From Elephas maximus indicus (lineage: Eukaryota; Chordata; Mammalia; Proboscidea; Elephantidae): a stretch of DNA of 64,000 bases. A program made the position numbers and the translations under genes. A model generated the notes under the pieces. That model worked only from the letters and a program-made list of their open reading frames with translations. It did not search any database and was not told the origin of the DNA. The stretch is taken from the NCBI RefSeq assembly GCF_024166365.1, contig NC_064831.1, positions 23,426,768-23,490,767 of the forward strand, read 5' to 3'. Positions 24,401 through 36,103 of the stretch are shown here, in pieces. Each line of letters begins with the position of its first letter. The first letter of the stretch is position 1.

Positions 24401-24760
24401 AATGTAGTGGGGTCCTTCCTCAAGGGAACCCAGCCTCCCCCTCATTCAAGAGGTTGTGGTTCTATAAAGTGGCTCAAGTTGGAGGGCCTGTGACTCTCCG
24501 CTCTGGTGATTCAAGTTAGACTACCATTCACTTGACCGAGAATTCTTCTGCTTGTACAGATTAAGAAAATATTTAGTAGATTTCCCATCTACTTCACTCT
24601 TAGGGACACCATGACTAAGTAGCCAATGCCATGAGTCCATACAATAATTACATCTTCGACTCCGTTGCCCATTATGGTGACCACACCCACCTTGTCTTTG
24701 TTGATTTAGTGCTGCCACTATGCACAAATTGGTATATTGAAAACTATCTAAAAGTAGTAA
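21462..24760 (-). pseudogene. Endogenous retrovirus ERV-L-type pol remnant (protease, RT, RNase H, integrase)
   Basis: Read on the minus strand from high to low coordinates, the order is as follows. A degraded segment lies at about 24.75-24.5 kb. A protease-like segment ending in 'GIDIL' lies at about 24.23-24.05. A reverse transcriptase region (about 23.95-23.2 kb) has a catalytic motif near 23510 reading Y-V-A-D, so the first of the two usual aspartates is lost. Next comes a decayed RNase H region. Integrase (about 22.37-21.46 kb) keeps a CPIC zinc-binding pair and WWQVDYIG around the first catalytic Asp. Frames are broken many times (five overlapping short frames between 21462 and 22370). 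No envelope gene or 5' LTR is seen. It is an old, inactive ERV-L relative. Confidence 0.85.
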
Positions 24761-24787
24761 TTGACTCAGACTGATAATCAGCAATAA

Positions 24788-25937
24788 AAAAAATACTACA
24801 CATTGATAAAGAAAAATGATGACACCCATGAAACATTTCATAACATGGAGGAATCTGGAAGGCATTATGCTGACTGAAATTAGTCAGCTGCAAAAGGACA
24901 AATTTTGTCTGAGACCACTATTATAAGAAATCGAAAAATAGCTTGAACAGAGAAGAAAATATTCTCTGATGGTTACAAGAGCGGGGAGAGAGGGAGGGAG
25001 AGGGGTTTTTACTAATTAGATAGTAGATAAGAACTATTTTAGGTGAAGAGAAAGAGAGCACAAAATACATGAAAGGTCAGCACAACTGGACTAAACCAAA
25101 AGCAGTTTTCTGAATAAACCGAATGATTTGAAGGCCAGTGTAGCAGGGGTGGTGGTTTGGGGACCATGGTTTCAGGGGACATCTAACTCAATTGGCATAA
25201 TAAAATCTATTAAGAAAACATTCTGTATCTCACTTTGGAGAGCAGCGTCTGGGGTCTTAAACACTAGTAAGTGGCCATCTAAGGTGCATCAATAGGTCTC
25301 AACCCACCTGGAGCAAAGGAGAATGAAGAACACTAAAGACACAAGGTAATTATGAGCCCAAGAGACAGAAAGGGCCACATAAACCAGAGATTACCTCAGC
25401 CCAAGACCAGAAGAACTAGACGGTGCCCGGCTACAACCAATGACTGCCCTGACAGAGAACACAACAGAGAACCCCTGAGGGAGCAGGAGAGTAGTGGGAT
25501 TCAGAGCTCAAATTCTCAGAAAAAGACCAGACTTAATGATCTAACTGAAACTAGAAGGACCTCAGAGGTCACAGTCCCCAGACCGTCTGTTAGCCCAAGA
25601 CAGGAACCATTCCCAAAGCCAACTCTTCTGACAGAGATTGGATTGTACTATGGGATAGAAAATGATACTGGTGAAGAGTGAGCTTCTTGGATCACGTAGA
25701 CACAAGAGACTATGTGGACAACTCCTGTGTAGAGAAGAGATGAGAGGGCAAAGAGGTTCAGAAGCTGGCTGAATGGACACAAAAATAGAGCAAAGAGGAG
25801 TGTGCTATCTCATTAGAGGGAGAGCAACTAGGAGTATATAACAAGGTATATATAAGGTTGTTTTTTTTTTTTTATGAGAGACTGACTTGGTTTATAAATT
25901 TTCACTAAGGCACAATAAAAATTAAAAAAAAAAAAAG
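24788..25937 (+). mobile_element. L1 LINE 3' end with complete 3' UTR and A tail
   Basis: It begins inside the last L1 ORF2 codons ('aatactacacattgataaag'). It then matches the L1 3' UTR at 840-990 and runs to 'ggcacaataaaaattaaaaa' with an A tail at 25925-25937. The 3' UTR contains an ATG-initiated 109-codon frame at 25352-25681 with no known domain and is best regarded as accidental. The copy is strongly 5'-truncated. Confidence 0.8.
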
Positions 25938-26263
25938 ATGTTAATAATGGCCCTTTAAATTAAGTGAATCCTGCAAGTAATTTTATTTCTACGTTCCCTC
26001 ATTCTTTAAATTATTTTGGTCAGCACACTCAAATTGAACATATTTATTATTTGTTCCAGTTCCCCTTTATACCTGCTTTCATGTTATATATGATGATAAA
26101 CATTGAATACGTGACAGAACTATCATTTGAGCCAGATTTGGCTGTTTCTAGGACCTACGTACCTCATAACTATATGAATATTTCTAAAAGAAAATATCAT
26201 GAAAACGTGGTTGAGTATCCTGAAAAACTCTGGTTATTTGTTTGTGTTGATGAAATTAGCTAG

Positions 26264-26463
26264 GTCTTGGCACAGTGCTGATGTGTTTGGCTGCTAACCA
26301 AAAAAAGGTCAGCAGTTTAAACCCACCAGCCACTCAGCAGGAGAAAGATGTAGCAGTCCACTTTCATAAAGATTACAGCCTTAGAAACCCTAAGGGCAGT
26401 TGTACTCTGTCCTATAGGGTTGCTATGAGTAGGAATCCACTCAATAGCAATGAGTTTGATCCT
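26264..26463 (+). mobile_element. AfroSINE, long form, diverged head
   Basis: The long-form block 'gcagtccactttcataaaga' and the tail 'gggttgctatgagtaggaat' are clear. The A-box region ('ttggcacagtgctgatgtgt') is damaged. Confidence 0.83.
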
Positions 26464-27455
26464 TGACAAGAAAAGTAGGGAGAAAATTACTTTAAACAAT
26501 TTTTAAAATTTAATTGCCTGGTTTTCATACACAACTCTAAGGAAGGTGGACAATGATTTTTAAACATATGCATACATGTTGGTTAGTATTCTTTTAAACT
26601 ATGCCTAATAGTCACCATAGTAACAGATGCAGAGTCTCCTTTATGTGCCTCCTGGTACCCTCAATGCGAAGAACAGCACAATGTGAGTCATAGAAAGAAA
26701 AGAATATGTTCCATAGCAGAACACCATGAAACACATTTTAATAACTATAGTGTTCTTCAATTTTAGATGGAGAAATACTACTATTACTATACTACTATTC
26801 ATTTTCATACTATCATATGATGATAAAGCAAGTATTTCCTTTTACATCTAGAAAATATTAATACATAGTAGTAATATTATAATAAATAATATTAATAATA
26901 TAATTTGCACATGTATAGAAGAGGCAGAGCCATCAATCAACACTGCTCCATGTAGTTGAAAACAATAGCCTTGCTACTGGGGAATCACCAGCAGAAGCCA
27001 AAGCAGGAACTGGCCACTCAGATGTTGTAACTCGTATTTACATCTAAAGATAATGACTAAAGGCCAATGGCTACAACATAAAAATCCTAAGTTGTTAACC
27101 ATTAACACATGAAGAATAATTTAGATAATAGATTTTTCTAAAAAGAGAAATTTTGTCTATAAGATCTTTATCATCCTGCCTTGGGAGTTTTCTTTCTTCC
27201 TTCTTAAATTCCACATTCTTTTCCTCTCTCTTGAGTAAGTTATTGTATATTTGTTTTAAATGTTTTATTTATTTATTTTGTATAACTCGTCTATACTCTG
27301 TCTTTAGCCAGAAATGACTTCCAGGCATTGGGCGGATGGTCTTTAAGGAATGATGAATGCTTTGATGGCGTGTCTAGTTAAGGCAAAGCTCTCTGGACTA
27401 ATGGTGGTTCCCTCCAAAGAAAAATGATTCTTCAAAAAGTAATTCTCTCCCCAGA
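26464..27455. other. Intergenic DNA, nothing recognised
   Basis: AT-rich sequence with short AT-rich clusters (26860-26905). No gene or named repeat is supported. Confidence 0.5.
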
Positions 27456-29292
27456 AAGAAGAATATGAGACTAATATATATATGAGATACATAGAAGAAT
27501 ATGAGACTATGTATATATATGAGATATATAGAAGAATATGAGACTACATATATATATGAGATATATAGAAGAATATGAGACTACATATATATATGAGATA
27601 TATAGAATATGAGACTACATATATATGAAATATATATATGAATATGACACTACATATATATGAGATATACATAAGAATATGAGACTACATATATATATGA
27701 TATATATAAGAATATGAGACTACATATATATGAGATATACATAAGAATATGAGACTATGTATATATATATGAGATATATAGAAGAATATGACTACGTATA
27801 TATAAAAAATATGAGATATATATAAGAATATGAGACTACATATATATGAGATATATAGAAGAATATGAGACTACATATATATATGAGATATATATAAGAA
27901 TATGAGACTACATATATATGAGATATACATAAGAATATGAGACTACATATATATGAGATATATATAAGAATATGAGACTACATATATTTATGAGATATAC
28001 ATAAGAATATGAGACTACATATATATATGAGATATATATAAGAATATGAGACTACATATATATGAGATATATATAAGAATATGAGACTACATATATATGA
28101 GATATACATAAGAATATGAGACTACATATATATATGAGATATATATAAGAATATGAGACTACATATATATGAGATATATATAAGAATATGAGACTACATA
28201 TATATATGAGATATATATAAGAATATGAGACTACATATATATGAGATATATATAAGAATATGAGACTACATATATATGAGATATATATAAGAATATGAGA
28301 CTACATATATATATGAGATATACATAAGAATATGAGACTACATAAATATGAGATATATATAAGAATATGAGACTACATATATATATGAGATATATATAAG
28401 AATATGAGACTACATATATATGAGATATACATAAGAATATGAGACTACATATATATGAGATATATATAAGAATATGAGACTACATATATTTATGAGATAT
28501 ACATAATATGAGACTACATATATATATGAGATATATATAAGAATATGAGACTACATATATATGAGATATATATAAGAATATGAGACTACATATATATGAG
28601 ATATACATAAGAATATGAGACTACATATATATATGAGATATATATAAGAATATGAGACTACATATATATGAGATATATAAGAATATGAGACTACATATAT
28701 ATGAGATATATATAAGAATATGAGACTACATATATATGAGATATATATAAGAATATGAGACTACATATATATGAGATATATATAAGAATATGAGACTACA
28801 TATATATGATATACATAAGAATATGAGACTACATATATATATATGAGATATATATAATATGAGACTGCATATATATGAGATATATATAAGAATATGAGAC
28901 TACATAAATATGAGATATATATAAGAATATGAGACTACATATATATGAGATATATATAAGAATATGAGACTACATAAATATGAGATATATATAAGAATAT
29001 GAGACTACATATATATGATATACATAAGAATATGAGACTACATATATATATATGAGATATATATAATATGAGACTGCATATATATGAGATATATATAAGA
29101 ATATGAGACTACATAAATATGAGATATATATAAGAATATGAGACTACATATATATGATATACATAAGAATATGAGACTACATATATATATGAGATATATA
29201 TAAGAATATGAGACTACATATATATGAGATACATATAAGAATAAGAGACTACATATATATGAGATATATATAAGAATATGAGACTACATATA
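27456..29292. repeat. AT-rich minisatellite, unit about 35 bp, about 50 copies
   Basis: The core unit contains 'agaatatgagactacatata' followed by 'tatgagatatatata', giving about 35 bases with variants of about 30-39. The variation is mostly in the number of TA steps and in gatatata versus gatataca. Units at the left edge carry 'gatatatagaagaa', while inner ones carry 'gatatatataagaa', which points to internal expansion. Larger duplications are visible: the rare 'catatattta' unit recurs at 27981 and 28483 (502 bases apart), and a block with 'gagactgcata' recurs about 210 bases apart (near 28862 and 29072). Confidence 0.95.
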
Positions 29293-29327
29293 AAAAAATA
29301 TATATATATTTTTTATATATATATATT
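29291..29327. repeat. AT palindrome closing the minisatellite
   Basis: The array ends in an A-run/TA-run followed by its complement ('aaaaaaatatatatatat' then 'tttttatatatatatatttg'). This forms a near-perfect inverted repeat able to make a hairpin. Confidence 0.75.
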
Positions 29328-31411
29328 TGGCAGAAACCAAAGGAATTGGGTATTGAATCAGAAAATGCTGGAAATGGGCGAAATCTTGATATTAACCAAG
29401 TAAACTTTCATTTTTGCAGCTATGGAAACTGGGGATCAGAAAAGTTAATTTTGTTGTTGTTGTTAAATCATATACCTAATTGTGGTAGAACTGAGAATTT
29501 CTGACTGTGAGCACTTTCCATTACAGTGTGATGTCCTACAGTGAATTAACACCCTGGACCAATATTTGATGTATTTTTAAACATTTTTAAAACTTTCAAA
29601 ATTAAACTACTAATGACAATTCACTTCTGGTTTCAGAAATATGTGCTACCTGCCTCCTCTGAAGTTTTGTGCCTGATCAACTTCATGAGGCACGTTTAAA
29701 TCTCTTGTGGGCTGAAAACACTACACCATTTCAGCTGCATACGTATCATTTCACCAGACAAATTTTGCAAAACATATCAGGTAGGCACCACTGAAGGAAA
29801 AGGAAAATATTCTCATAAACATCATTTTTGTATCACCCTAAATAGAATCAACTTTAATGAGGATGAAGATTCATTAAAATAATAATATTTTATCTGAACT
29901 CATTAAGAATGTTTATTTTCACTATGATTGTGAATTAATTTATTTCTTAGAATAAAATTTCAGCATATATGCTGTTTTAAAAATAATGAATTGGTTCCAG
30001 ATAGGCAAAACACATATTGTGGCTTGTATGGGTCATTCCATAAGAGTTTCTTTATTTTTTTAAGATACCAGTTGGAAACTGAAGACTAACATCATCAAAT
30101 AAAATTAATTGCTATGAGATGCAAAATGAATTATCATTTCACTAATTTATTTTAGATATGAATATTTATAAAGCAGCTACATTTCATATCTTGTTTTAGC
30201 TTGGTGGCCCTTTAAGTTTCCTCTACCCAGGGAGCAGCACTCAGGAATTATTATTTAAAAACGACATGCATTCACATTTCTATACACACACTTAAACTGT
30301 AACATGCAAACTTTAAAAAAAAATGAATTGTACTTCGTATCATATTTTCAAAATACAATGATAACACTTTCACAGAACTTATTTTCAAAATAACGACACC
30401 CTGGATGTAACAGATTGGCTATTACATAGATAGAGACTTGTAAACCATCTGTTACAACACAATTTTTCTATCAAAAAGAATTAACTGTATAAACCAATCA
30501 GGCAATATGAATACAGGCTGTTTGCCAGACCTTGGAAATAATCTTGAATTATTCAAATGACTATCACCATAGTTTTGTGAAATGACAGATAATTCATTGC
30601 TCCCATTTTGGAAAGTGCCTCTCTGGTCTTCTTTCAGCTCACCACATAAATAAAATTACATGCATAATTTTCAGTTTGTGATGAGCTTGTCAGCGATTCA
30701 GTGGAGCTTGACCACTGTTTTCCATAGTTTAGCACTTCCTTTTACAATAGCCCTACCTTTGACTGACAGCCAAGCAAGAAAAGGAACTCCACATGGCTCT
30801 GTTCACCCTAATTATGTCAGAAGTAGCTGCACTTGCTTCTTTTTTTCTTTCATGAAAATTTAACATAGGTGCATCTGCATTTGGCTACCTCATATTTTTG
30901 TTAATTTCATTTAACATATATAAAAGCATGTGTTGAACGTTAAACCCCACACGTAGAATGTTGGATACTAGGGTGTGAAAGAGGAGGATGTTAGCAGATC
31001 AAAAATAAGTAAAATCAGAGAGTTTATAATAGTTGGGGGGTGGGTATGAAAAAGACTAGAGAATATAAACACCAACGTTGATCAGTGAAGTTACAGATTG
31101 GTCCAGCAAAGTGTTTAGAAAGGTAACAGACTCATCCTGATATTGCAGTTAGTTATGGCGAAGAAAAGCAGATTGAGAAAGTCTTCTTTATTTAGTCAAA
31201 AAAATATTTAATTGTGATTTTAAAACACCATTGACTATAAAATATTCCACTGAATCAATGGTAGGCTTTTGGGGGGAAGGAAAAGAAAAGCTGCTATGTT
31301 TCTTTGGACTTTGAAGGTAAGACATCTCAATTTCAGAAATATTAAAATAGTAGAAACAAAAAAGAAACTTATAATTAAGAAAACATAGTAACATAATAGC
31401 TTCTGTGGACA
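29328..31411. other. Repeat-poor intergenic stretch
   Basis: About 2.1 kb lacks any SINE, RTE or LTR that I can recognise, which is unusual in this window. No coding exon is evident. It may include conserved noncoding DNA, but this cannot be decided without alignment. Confidence 0.45.
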
Positions 31412-31770
31412 TTGTGGCAAAGGTATTACACACTAACTCATTTAATTCCCACGGATTTCTGGGGTAGATTCTATTACTACCTTCTTATAGTGATGGTCGG
31501 TCTAATGCTGGGGACACTAGGTAGGTGTTTCCTCAGCTGGTAAGTGTCTCACACGTGAGCTTGTATCTCTGACGCTAGTGCTTGCTTCCTGACTGAGTCT
31601 ACAATGCTTCCGAAGAGTTGTTGAATTTTGCTATTAGACACAGAGTAGTGCAATTGGTTGAGTTCATGCATTCTAAAGTTAAACTGCTTGAATTCAAAAC
31701 CCAGCTCTGCCCCTTCCTGTATGGTCTTGGACAAATTACTTAGTCTCTCAGTATCTCACGTTCCTTTATA
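31412..31770 (+). mobile_element. MIR/L2-like ancient repeats (two adjacent pieces)
   Basis: Positions 31412-31570 include 'actcatttaattcccacgga' and 'agctggtaagtgtctcacac', typical of old MIR/L2 repeats. Positions 31640-31770 include 'ggtcttggacaaattactta' and 'gtctctcagtatctcacgtt', typical of MIR. Confidence 0.65.
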
Positions 31771-31774
31771 AAAA

Positions 31775-31985
31775 CCAAAACAAAAAACCACCAGATGCTA
31801 TCAGGTCGATTCTGACTCATCGTGACCCCGTGTGTTGCAGACTACAACCGTACTTCATACGGTTTTCATGGTTGTTACCTTTCAGAAGTAGACCGCTTCA
31901 GGCCTTTCTTCCAAGACCCCTCTGGGCGGGTTTGAACTGCGCACCTTCCAGTTTAACAGTCTGCGACACCCAGGGACTTCTTTCC
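31775..31985 (-). mobile_element. Afrotherian SINE, variant subfamily with 'agaagtagaccgcttcaggc' block
   Basis: The tail complement 'ctatcaggtcgattctgact' is followed by a distinct middle block 'cagaagtagaccgcttcagg', then the head complement 'gtctgcgacacccagggact'. The same middle block occurs at 58225-58250, so it defines a subfamily separate from the common short and long forms. Confidence 0.75.
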
Positions 31986-32408
31986 TCCCCTATAAAATCT
32001 ATAAAACATACCAAGCTCGTATGTTTATTGTGAGAGTCAACGAGTGAATATATATAAAGTTCTTTAAACAGTAACTGGACATAGTGTTAACTATTTTTAA
32101 TTGTGGTGAAAATACATATAATAAAACATATGCCATCTCAATGATTTCTACAAGTACAATTTAGCAACATTGATTACGTCCTTCAAGTTGTGTGGCCATT
32201 CTTGCAATCCTTTTCCAAACCGTTCCACAACCATTAACATAAACTCAATGCCCCCTAAGCATAAAGTCCCCCTTCCCCCTCTCTCCCATCCCTGGTAACC
32301 ACTAATAAGCTTTGGTTTCTATGTATTAGTTTATTTGATGTAAGTGAGTTCATCCAGTATTTGTCCTTCTGTGACTGACTTATATCACTCAGAGTGATGT
32401 TTTCAAGA

Positions 32409-32578
32409 TTCATCCATGCAGTGGCATGTATCAGGGTTTCACTTCATCCATGCAGTGGCATGTATCAGGGTTTCACTTCATCCATGCAGTGGCATGTATC
32501 AGGGTTTCACTTCATCCATGCAGTGGCATGTATCAGGGTTTCACTTCATCCATGCAGTGGCATGTATGGGGGCTTCGC
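32409..32578. repeat. 34-bp tandem repeat, about 5 units, inside the L1
   Basis: The unit begins 'ttcatccatgcagtggcatg' and has copies at 32409, 32443, 32477 and 32511 that are identical, plus a diverged copy at 32545. The unit is a normal piece of L1 sequence that was amplified in place. Because 34 is not a multiple of 3, all three forward frames stay open across it. Confidence 0.95.
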
Positions 32579-32982
32579 TTCTCCTTATGGCTGAGTAACA
32601 TTCCATTGTGTGTATAGACCACATTTTGCTTATACATTCATGTGCTGACGGATACTTTGGTTCTTTCCACCTTTTGGCTATTGTGAAAAGTGATGCAGTG
32701 AACGTTGGTATGCAGGTTTCTCTTTGCATTCCAGCTTTCACATGAGTATATACCTAGGATTGGGATTGCTGGGTAATATGGTAGTTCTATGTTCACCTTT
32801 TTGAGAAACTGCCAAACTCTTTTGCACAGTGGATGTATCATTTTACATTCCCACCAGCAAAAGATGAGGGTTCCAGTTTCTCCACAACCTAACCAACACA
32901 CGGTGTTTTCCTTTTTTTTTTTTTACCATTACCATTCTAACGGGGGTGAGGTAGAATCTCATTGTGGTTTTGATTTGCACAG

Positions 32983-33140
32983 GAGCCCTGGTGGCACAGT
33001 GGTTAAGAGCTCAGCTGCTAACCAAACGGTTGGCCCTTTGAATCCACCAACTGCTCCTTGGAAACTCTATGGGGCAGTTCTACTCTGTCCTGTAGGGTCT
33101 CTATGAGTCAGAATTGACTCTATGGCAGTGGTGTTTTTGT
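32983..33140 (+). mobile_element. AfroSINE, short form, in old L1
   Basis: The head 'gagccctggtggcacagtgg', B-box-like 'ctttgaatccacc' and tail 'gtctctatgagtcagaattg' are clear. Confidence 0.9.
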
Positions 33141-33161
33141 AATGGCTAATGGCTAATGAGA

Positions 33162-33345
33162 GGAGTTCCAGAGGTCCAGTGCTAATAGAAAGGTCGGTGA
33201 TTTGAACCCACCAGCTTATTTGCGGGAGAAAGACGTGGCAGTCTGCTTCCGTAAAGATTACAGCCTTGGAAACCCTATGGGGCAGCTATACTCTGTCCTA
33301 TAGGGTCACTACAGATTGGCTGGCAATGAGTTTAACGGCTAACGA
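33162..33345 (+). mobile_element. AfroSINE, long form, in old L1
   Basis: The head is diverged, the long-form block 'ggcagtctgcttccgtaaag' is intact, and the tail is 'gggtcactacagattggctg'. It stands 20 bases after another SINE. Confidence 0.85.
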
Positions 33346-33540
33346 CACTGAGCATTCTCATGTCCTTGCTGGCCATTTGGATATCTTCTTTGGTGAAATG
33401 TTTGTCTTTTGCCCATTTTTTTATTGGAATTTTTTTATTAAGTTGTAGAAGGTTTATATATATAGAGAGAGAGAGAATATTAAAGCATTACCAGATATAT
33501 GGTTCCTCAAAATTTTCTCCCAATCTGTAGGTTGTCTGCT

Positions 33541-34576
33541 ATGGTTACTTAATAAATGCAATATGTTAAGTGCTGGTAAAAAGAACATGAAAAAAGAAGC
33601 AAAATAAAATTTACTACATTCTATATTGGGTTATAAAGCAAAGACAATGAAGTGTGAGTGTATAAATTGTGTTTTGTCAGGAGACTACAGGAAGTTTAGT
33701 CAGAGGGTGGAGACCTGGGCATAAGGACTAGACCATGCCGAGGAGTAGAGATTTAATCCTGCAGGCGAAGAGGGGGCTGGGATGTTTAGCATAGAGGATC
33801 CTGATCAGACTTACTTTTTCAGTAGATCAAGCTGAGGACAGTGTGGAGGAAGGTTAGACTTCACTAGGCAGCGAGCAGCTAGGAGGCCTTTGTGCAGGGA
33901 GTAGATAGTGGCAGAAGACAGGGGTTATATCTGAGGTGGAAACAAAAGCTAATGAAGATTGATTGGACACGCAAAATAAGGGGGGACCCACTGAGGGCAG
34001 CAATAATTTATCTTTCCTTTGTAACTTTTTGGAGCCACAGCCTGCATTGCTGACAGACTGCTATTCTGGCAAAGTCCTGATAATCTCCAGGTCAGCAGTA
34101 ACAGAACTCTCTCTCCTATTTATGTCTCACCTTCTCTGAGGAAACAGTGAGTGCTCCCACTAACCTGGCTTTTTTCTACTATTGTCCTTTAGAAACTAAT
34201 TTAAATACACCTTAAAGGTTTCCTTCATCACAGGTTGTCAGACTCAGAAACACCATAACTGTAATTTTATGGCAAGGTTTTATTGCTGAGAATAAGGGCG
34301 CCAGATCCTTTTTCCTTCACGAGGTTTAAGAAGACTCATTTTTCATTTCTATACCATCGAAGACGATGTTCAGTGTGAAGTACGACGGGGTTTTCATTGG
34401 TTGAACATCTAGTTCCTGTACTCTTGGAGCACGTTCAGATGAAATCAGGTAATATAATGTTTAGTTCCATATTTATGCCTAGAAGTGTGTGGAGTTATAA
34501 ACACCAAATGCTTAACATAAACATACGTTTAGTAAGTGTGAAATGTATTATTTGAGCCAAGGTATACCTTTCACTG
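33541..34576. other. Intergenic DNA, nothing firm
   Basis: Parts of 33640-33880 resemble very old L2-type repeat sequence. No gene or RNA is supported. Confidence 0.4.
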
Positions 34577-34775
34577 AGTCCCTGGGTAGTGCAAGTGGTT
34601 AAAGCATTCCACTGCTAACTGAAGGTTTGGTGGTTCAAGTCCACTCAGAGGTGCCTCAGAAGAAAGGCCTGGCCATCTACGTCCTATAAAGCAGCTGCTG
34701 AAAACCCTAGGACGCCCAGTTTTCCTGACGTGCACAGAGGTAACATGAGTCAGAACGGGCTGGATCACAGCCGGT
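34577..34775 (+). mobile_element. Afrotherian SINE, 'agaggtgcctcagaagaaag' subfamily
   Basis: The head 'gtccctgggtagtgcaagtg' and the middle 'agaggtgcctcagaagaaag' differ from the common forms. The tail 'aacatgagtcagaacgggct' is the usual one, decayed. The copy at 57338 belongs to the same subfamily. Confidence 0.78.
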
Positions 34776-34802
34776 GTGTTCATCACTGTGCTGGATGAGA
34801 CA

Positions 34803-34896
34803 GGGAAGGGAAATGCAATCCTTAACAATGCCAGCTCTAGAGCCAATATGGGGAAGGGAAGTGCAATCCTTAACAATGCCAGCTCTAGAGCCAAGA
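34803..34896. repeat. 48-bp tandem duplication
   Basis: The segment starting 'gggaagggaaatgcaatcct' at 34803 is repeated at 34851 with one base change (aaatgc versus aagtgc). Near-identity indicates a recent local duplication. Confidence 0.93.
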
Positions 34897-35030
34897 GCCT
34901 GAATTCAAATTCTGGCTTCAATATTTATAAACTGCATGACCTTGGGCAAGTTACAAAGCCTCTCTGTGGCTCAGTTTTCTCATCTTTGAAACGGAGGTTG
35001 TATTAATATCTACTTAGAAAGTAGCTGTTG
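34880..35030 (+). mobile_element. MIR SINE (ancient)
   Basis: It contains 'ctgcatgaccttgggcaagt', 'acaaagcctctctgtggctc' and 'agttttctcatctttgaaac' in MIR order. Confidence 0.85.
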
Positions 35031-35162
35031 TTCATTTATCAGTTGCTTAACAAGCAGTAGAAGATCCCTTTATAGATTACTCCATAGTGAATATTTCCAT
35101 TAAAAAGGTTAAAATCTAATATAAGCTCTGCAAGACATAAAATGAAAACAGGTAGGCTACCA

Positions 35163-35325
35163 TAGCTCCTAGGCCAGTAAGGTTCAGTGTTTGGCTACTG
35201 ACCAAAAAGTTGCAGTTCAAATTCACCAATCGCTCCTTTGAAATCGTATGGGGCAGTTCTACTGTGTCCTACAGAGTCGCTATGAGTAGGAATCGACTCA
35301 GCTGCAATGGGTTTTTATGCTAGAC
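35163..35325 (+). mobile_element. AfroSINE, short form
   Basis: The middle 'tatggggcagttctactgtg' and the tail 'gtcgctatgagtaggaatcg' are clear. The head is diverged. Confidence 0.87.
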
Positions 35326-35596
35326 TAAAACAGATTTTGAGGGATGTTGAACGTGGGTGTACAGAGTCGTGAAAACCTTCAAACAGAAATCCAGATAGAA
35401 ACAGGGGGATATTATGAAGCGCTTTGAAATGTTAGAGTACTGTTTTTTTATACATGCATAGTAGAGGAATTTATCTCAATAAATATGATCATTAAGGGCT
35501 AAAATAACTAGCTGATTCTTAGTTTTTTTTTAATGTGAGTTTTATAAGAAATTCATGAAGAAAAAGGAAGTATTTTCTTCCAACTAGTTGTCCCAA

Positions 35597-35740
35597 AGGA
35601 CAAGACCTTGGCTACTAACCAAAAGGTCACCATTTCGAATCCACTCGCTGCTCCTTGGAAACACTATGGGGCAGTTCTACTCTGTCCTATAGGGTGGCTA
35701 TGAGTCAGAATCTACTCTACGGCAGTGGGTATAGGGCTTA
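35597..35740 (+). mobile_element. AfroSINE, 5'-truncated
   Basis: It starts within the anticodon-like region ('ccttggctactaaccaaaag') and continues through 'atggggcagttctactctgt' to 'ggctatgagtcagaatctac'. Confidence 0.87.
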
Positions 35741-36103
35741 AGGTCTTCTGTGGTAAAGCATTTATTTCCTTTTCCAGACAGCCAGGGGTTTCAGATACAA
35801 ATGGAATTTATCCATCAAATTAGAATTTCAGTTGAAGACTTAGGGACTTTTACTTGCTGAGGGCTTAACTAGTCACTACTTAGTTCACATACCTACAGTC
35901 TTTTTTCCTTGACTAACTCTAACCAATCTAAAAACACTTCTGTAAAATTATCAATGAGAGGTAAATTTGCCTGCTATAAAAAAAAAAAAAAAATTGCCTG
36001 CTATAGATCTTAAAAATATGTAGTCAAAGAATTTTAAATTAGACACGTGGTGGGGTGCATTTAAGAATTGTACAAGTAAGAGACCTAGACTCTGACATCT
36101 ACA

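Larger units (their letters stand above)
32085..33540 (-). mobile_element. Old L1 LINE, 3' UTR and ORF2 C-terminus
   Basis: The 3' UTR part lies at 32085-32400 ('aacataaactcaatgccccc'). The ORF2 C-terminus is on the minus strand at 32638-32901, with [15 protein letters not shown] and NIELPYYPAIPILGIY. A further ORF2 piece lies at 33350-33430. Two SINEs and a local 34-bp tandem repeat interrupt it. It is inactive. Confidence 0.85.

Noticed and set aside
25352-25681. 109-codon ATG frame
   Set aside because: It lies within the L1 3' UTR; no domain is seen and L1 3' UTRs do not encode a known protein.
27456-29292. Array resembling CRISPR by regular spacing of about 35 bp
   Set aside because: There are no unique spacers, the whole unit repeats, and the DNA is mammalian; it is a minisatellite.
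32394-32617. Three overlapping forward frames of 60-66 codons
   Set aside because: They are produced by a 34-bp tandem repeat of L1 sequence whose period keeps all frames open.
32983-33060. tRNA-like A and B boxes
   Set aside because: They are the promoter head of an AfroSINE, as at many sites here; no cloverleaf with intact acceptor stem is formed, so no tRNA gene is called.
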